DNA of 64,000 nt, taken from assembly GCF_001315945.1 (NCBI RefSeq), contig NZ_BBBG01000003.1, positions 134,357 to 198,356 on the forward strand, written 5' to 3'. Below are positions 62,307 through 64,000 of this stretch, piece after piece (within the stretch, counting starts at the first letter, position 1; each line of letters opens with the position of its first letter). The notes beneath the pieces are model-generated. The model ran no database searches and had not been told where the DNA came from. It saw nothing but the letters and a program-made list of their open reading frames with translations. Made by a program: the position numbers and the translations under genes. Origin of the DNA: Methanogenium cariaci JCM 10550. Its GTDB lineage: Archaea > Halobacteriota > Methanomicrobia > Methanomicrobiales > Methanomicrobiaceae.

Positions 62307-63517
62307 ATGGATGAGAGCATCATCAACAATACCAATACCGAACGAAATCCGACCAGCCTGACCGAACAGGAATATGAGGAAATCATTGAAGATTTACAGG
62401 AAACAATTGACGAATTACAGGAAACAATTGACATCCGGACAAAAGAAGTTTCCAGTGCGAAAAAGGATAATGAGCAGCTGAGAAAGGAGAATAGTCAGCT
62501 GAAACGGACGCCGCTCTTTGTCGCGTCAGTCATTGACATTCTGGATTCCGGAGAGGTGTATCTGCGTCAGCAGGGGGGAATAATCAGGAATATATCACCG
62601 GAAACAACGATGCTCTGGGGGGGGCTGAACTGAAACCCGGTATGAAGGTTGCAGTGAACAACGCTCTTTCCATTGTACGTATCGTTGCCAATTCCGTTGA
62701 TTCGCGCGTGCGGGTGATGGAATTGATAGAATCTCCGGACACCACCTTTGAGAAGATCGGGGGGACTCAGAGAGGAGATTGAGGAGGTCAGGGAAGCAGT
62801 TGAATATCCGTTGACAAAACCTGATATCTTCCGCAGAATCGGTGTGGAACCACCCAAAGGCATTCTCCTCTACGGGCCACCGGGTACCGGAAAGACCCTG
62901 ATTGCAAAAGCAGTTGCCCATCAGGCAAACGCCACCTTCATTCGCATGTCCGGCAGTGAGCTGGTCCATAAATTTATCGGAGAAGGTGCCCAGATGGTGC
63001 GGGAGCTCTTTACCATGGCACGGGAACGGGCCCCATCCATCGTATTCATCGATGAGATTGATGCAATCGGCACTATGCGGATGCATGACGGTACGTCCGG
63101 AAGCGCAGAAGTGCAGCGGACCCTGATGCAGCTTCTCGCGGAGATGGACGGGTTTGACAACCGGGGGGGGATGTCAGAATCATGGGAGCGACAAACCGGG
63201 TGGATATGCTGGACCCCCCCGCACTGCTGCGGCCGGGACGGTTTGACCGGGTCGTGATGGTTCCACTTCCGGACACCGCTGCCCGCCACCAGATCCTGAA
63301 GATTCATTCTGCAAAGATGCAGCTTGTGGGAGTACCTCTTGACAAACTGGCGGCAGAAGCGGAGAATTCCACGGGTGCAGAGCTGGAAGCAATCTGCCGT
63401 GAGGCCGGAATGATGGCGGTCAGACGGGATGCAGAGGCAGTCACATGGACTGATTTTGAAGAAGCCATGCGTAAGGTCAAGGATAAAACCCAGAAGCCGG
63501 ACATTATGTTCTTTTAA
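62307..63517 (+). CDS. pan: Proteasome-activating nucleotidase PAN (frame broken)
   Basis: AAA+ unfoldase that feeds the archaeal 20S proteasome. N-terminal coiled coil ([19 protein letters not shown]), OB domain, then the AAA module: GIGG-type linker, Walker [17 protein letters not shown], Walker [12 protein letters not shown], sensor [20 protein letters not shown] arginine-finger region. Frame breaks near 62571-62576, 62617-62625, 62759-62764 and 63163-63170 (eight G where six are needed). The C terminus is IMFF, an aromatic variant of the HbYX gate-opening motif. Confidence 0.94.
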
Positions 63518-63521
63518 AATT

Positions 63522-63970
63522 ATGAAGGTAGTGCTCATACAAAAGGAAGGGAAAGACCTTCACTCCACTCTTTTGGCATCCGAGACCAGTCGTGAACTAC
63601 TCCGTTTTTATCATCCGAAAAAAACCGACTGGGGGGAGTCTGCATTGAAGTGTCAACCCTGGGGGGGAGTGCACTCTCGGTCATATCAGAATTAAAGTGG
63701 TACATCCAGCGGTATGTGTCCCAACCGCTCTGTATGCTCTCAAACGGGATGATCTGTACTCCCTCGTATGCAGGCATCATCTATGGACGGGAAGAGTCCG
63801 TTCATGATAGCTGGGAATGGGAAATTGTCTATGGCATAAAATATCACACCGTCCTGGACCGGATGGCGGTAACTCCCGAATCAGCAATAAACGAAGTCAC
63901 GGAATTTGCATCCGGAATGGACACGACATTCCGGGCACGCTGTGCTGAAAAAGAACTGGATAAAATATAG
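63522..63970 (+). CDS. Hypothetical protein (frame broken)
   Basis: Unrecognised protein of about 148 residues, starting MKVVLIQKEGKDLHSTLLASE four bases after pan. One break at the six-G run 63631-63636 (reads KKTDWGVCIEVSTLG once corrected) joins it to SALSVISELKWYIQRYVSQPLC and a stop at 63970. The protein is compact and soluble without motifs I can name. It is probably co-transcribed with pan. Confidence 0.55.
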
Positions 63971-64000
63971 TATTATTTTCAGGCAAACATCGCACTGTCG

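Noticed and set aside
62270..62434. Longer N terminus for the DUF126 protein
   Set aside because: The extension (Ser/Cys-rich) is the antisense shadow of the PAN coiled coil; the DUF126 family begins at MSITIQARG.
1..64000. Programmed ribosomal frameshifting or phase variation at the G/C runs
   Set aside because: The runs hit dozens of unrelated housekeeping genes, occur in non-coding DNA, and include in-frame insertions in catalytic loops. Phase variation and recoding act on selected genes and would not produce this.
1..64000. CRISPR arrays, tRNA or rRNA genes, complete insertion sequences
   Set aside because: No spaced direct-repeat array, cloverleaf, rRNA stretch or transposase was recognised on either strand by eye; a tRNA in a gap could still be missed without a covariance search.

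Overview
The window is chromosomal DNA of a methanogenic archaeon, most likely of the order Methanomicrobiales. The evidence is a complete archaellum cluster next to an archaeal chemotaxis set that includes CheF, a DDTD-motif protein related to methanogenesis marker 11, aIF5A, the proteasome ATPase PAN, Pelota, Rli1/ABCE1, an archaeal RqcH/NEMF homologue, two PEF-CTERM surface proteins, a DUF1724 winged-helix regulator, and TATA-type promoters. No tRNA, rRNA, CRISPR array or intact insertion sequence was seen.

Layout. 1-9.5 kb is accessory in character: a SAM methyltransferase, a YkgJ-type cysteine-cluster protein, a CPBP protease fragment, a tandem duplication of a PEF-CTERM surface protein, a glycosyltransferase remnant, an Mrp-type Fe-S carrier, a DUF1724 regulator and a UbiA prenyltransferase. 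A palindromic 27-bp motif occurs three times around the last two. 9.5-17 kb carries DNA repair: a deoxyinosine/uracil glycosylase with a duplicated Cys-rich N-domain, then uvrA-uvrC-uvrB in one overlapping operon. 17-20 kb has a DUF5591 protein and an iron operon (DtxR-FeoA fusion, feoB). 20-29 kb holds a DUF3089 hydrolase, paired membrane paralogues, an acetoacetate-decarboxylase/SDR pair, two FKBPs, and an ACT-hom-marker 11 operon. 28.7-33 kb has a hydrogenase-maturation-type protease, DUF169, an inositol-phosphatase/NAD-kinase pair, and aIF5A followed by agmatinase.

34-50.1 kb is a motility island: three archaellins, an ArlD/E-type protein, two stator-type proteins, ArlH, ArlI, ArlJ, a large acidic membrane protein of unknown function, then CheF, CheY, CheB, CheA, CheC and CheD. 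Two uncharacterised genes close it. 52.4-57.6 kb is a translation-rescue neighbourhood: Rli1 and an EMC6-like protein diverge from rqcH-pelA. 57.6-64 kb has an FKBP, a CYTH enzyme, a phosphoesterase, two radical-SAM enzymes, a phosphomevalonate-dehydratase small subunit, PAN and an unknown protein.

The dominant oddity is in the sequence itself. Runs of seven or eight G or C occur every few hundred bases. Many sit inside invariant motifs where the family requires four or five, for example GSGGKT for GSGKT in UvrB. These add an extra Gly or Pro in frame; other runs are off by 1 or 2 and break conserved genes into two to five pieces. I read this as a sequence or assembly artefact rather than biology. 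Broken conserved genes are therefore annotated as single CDSs across the frame breaks, with the breaks noted.
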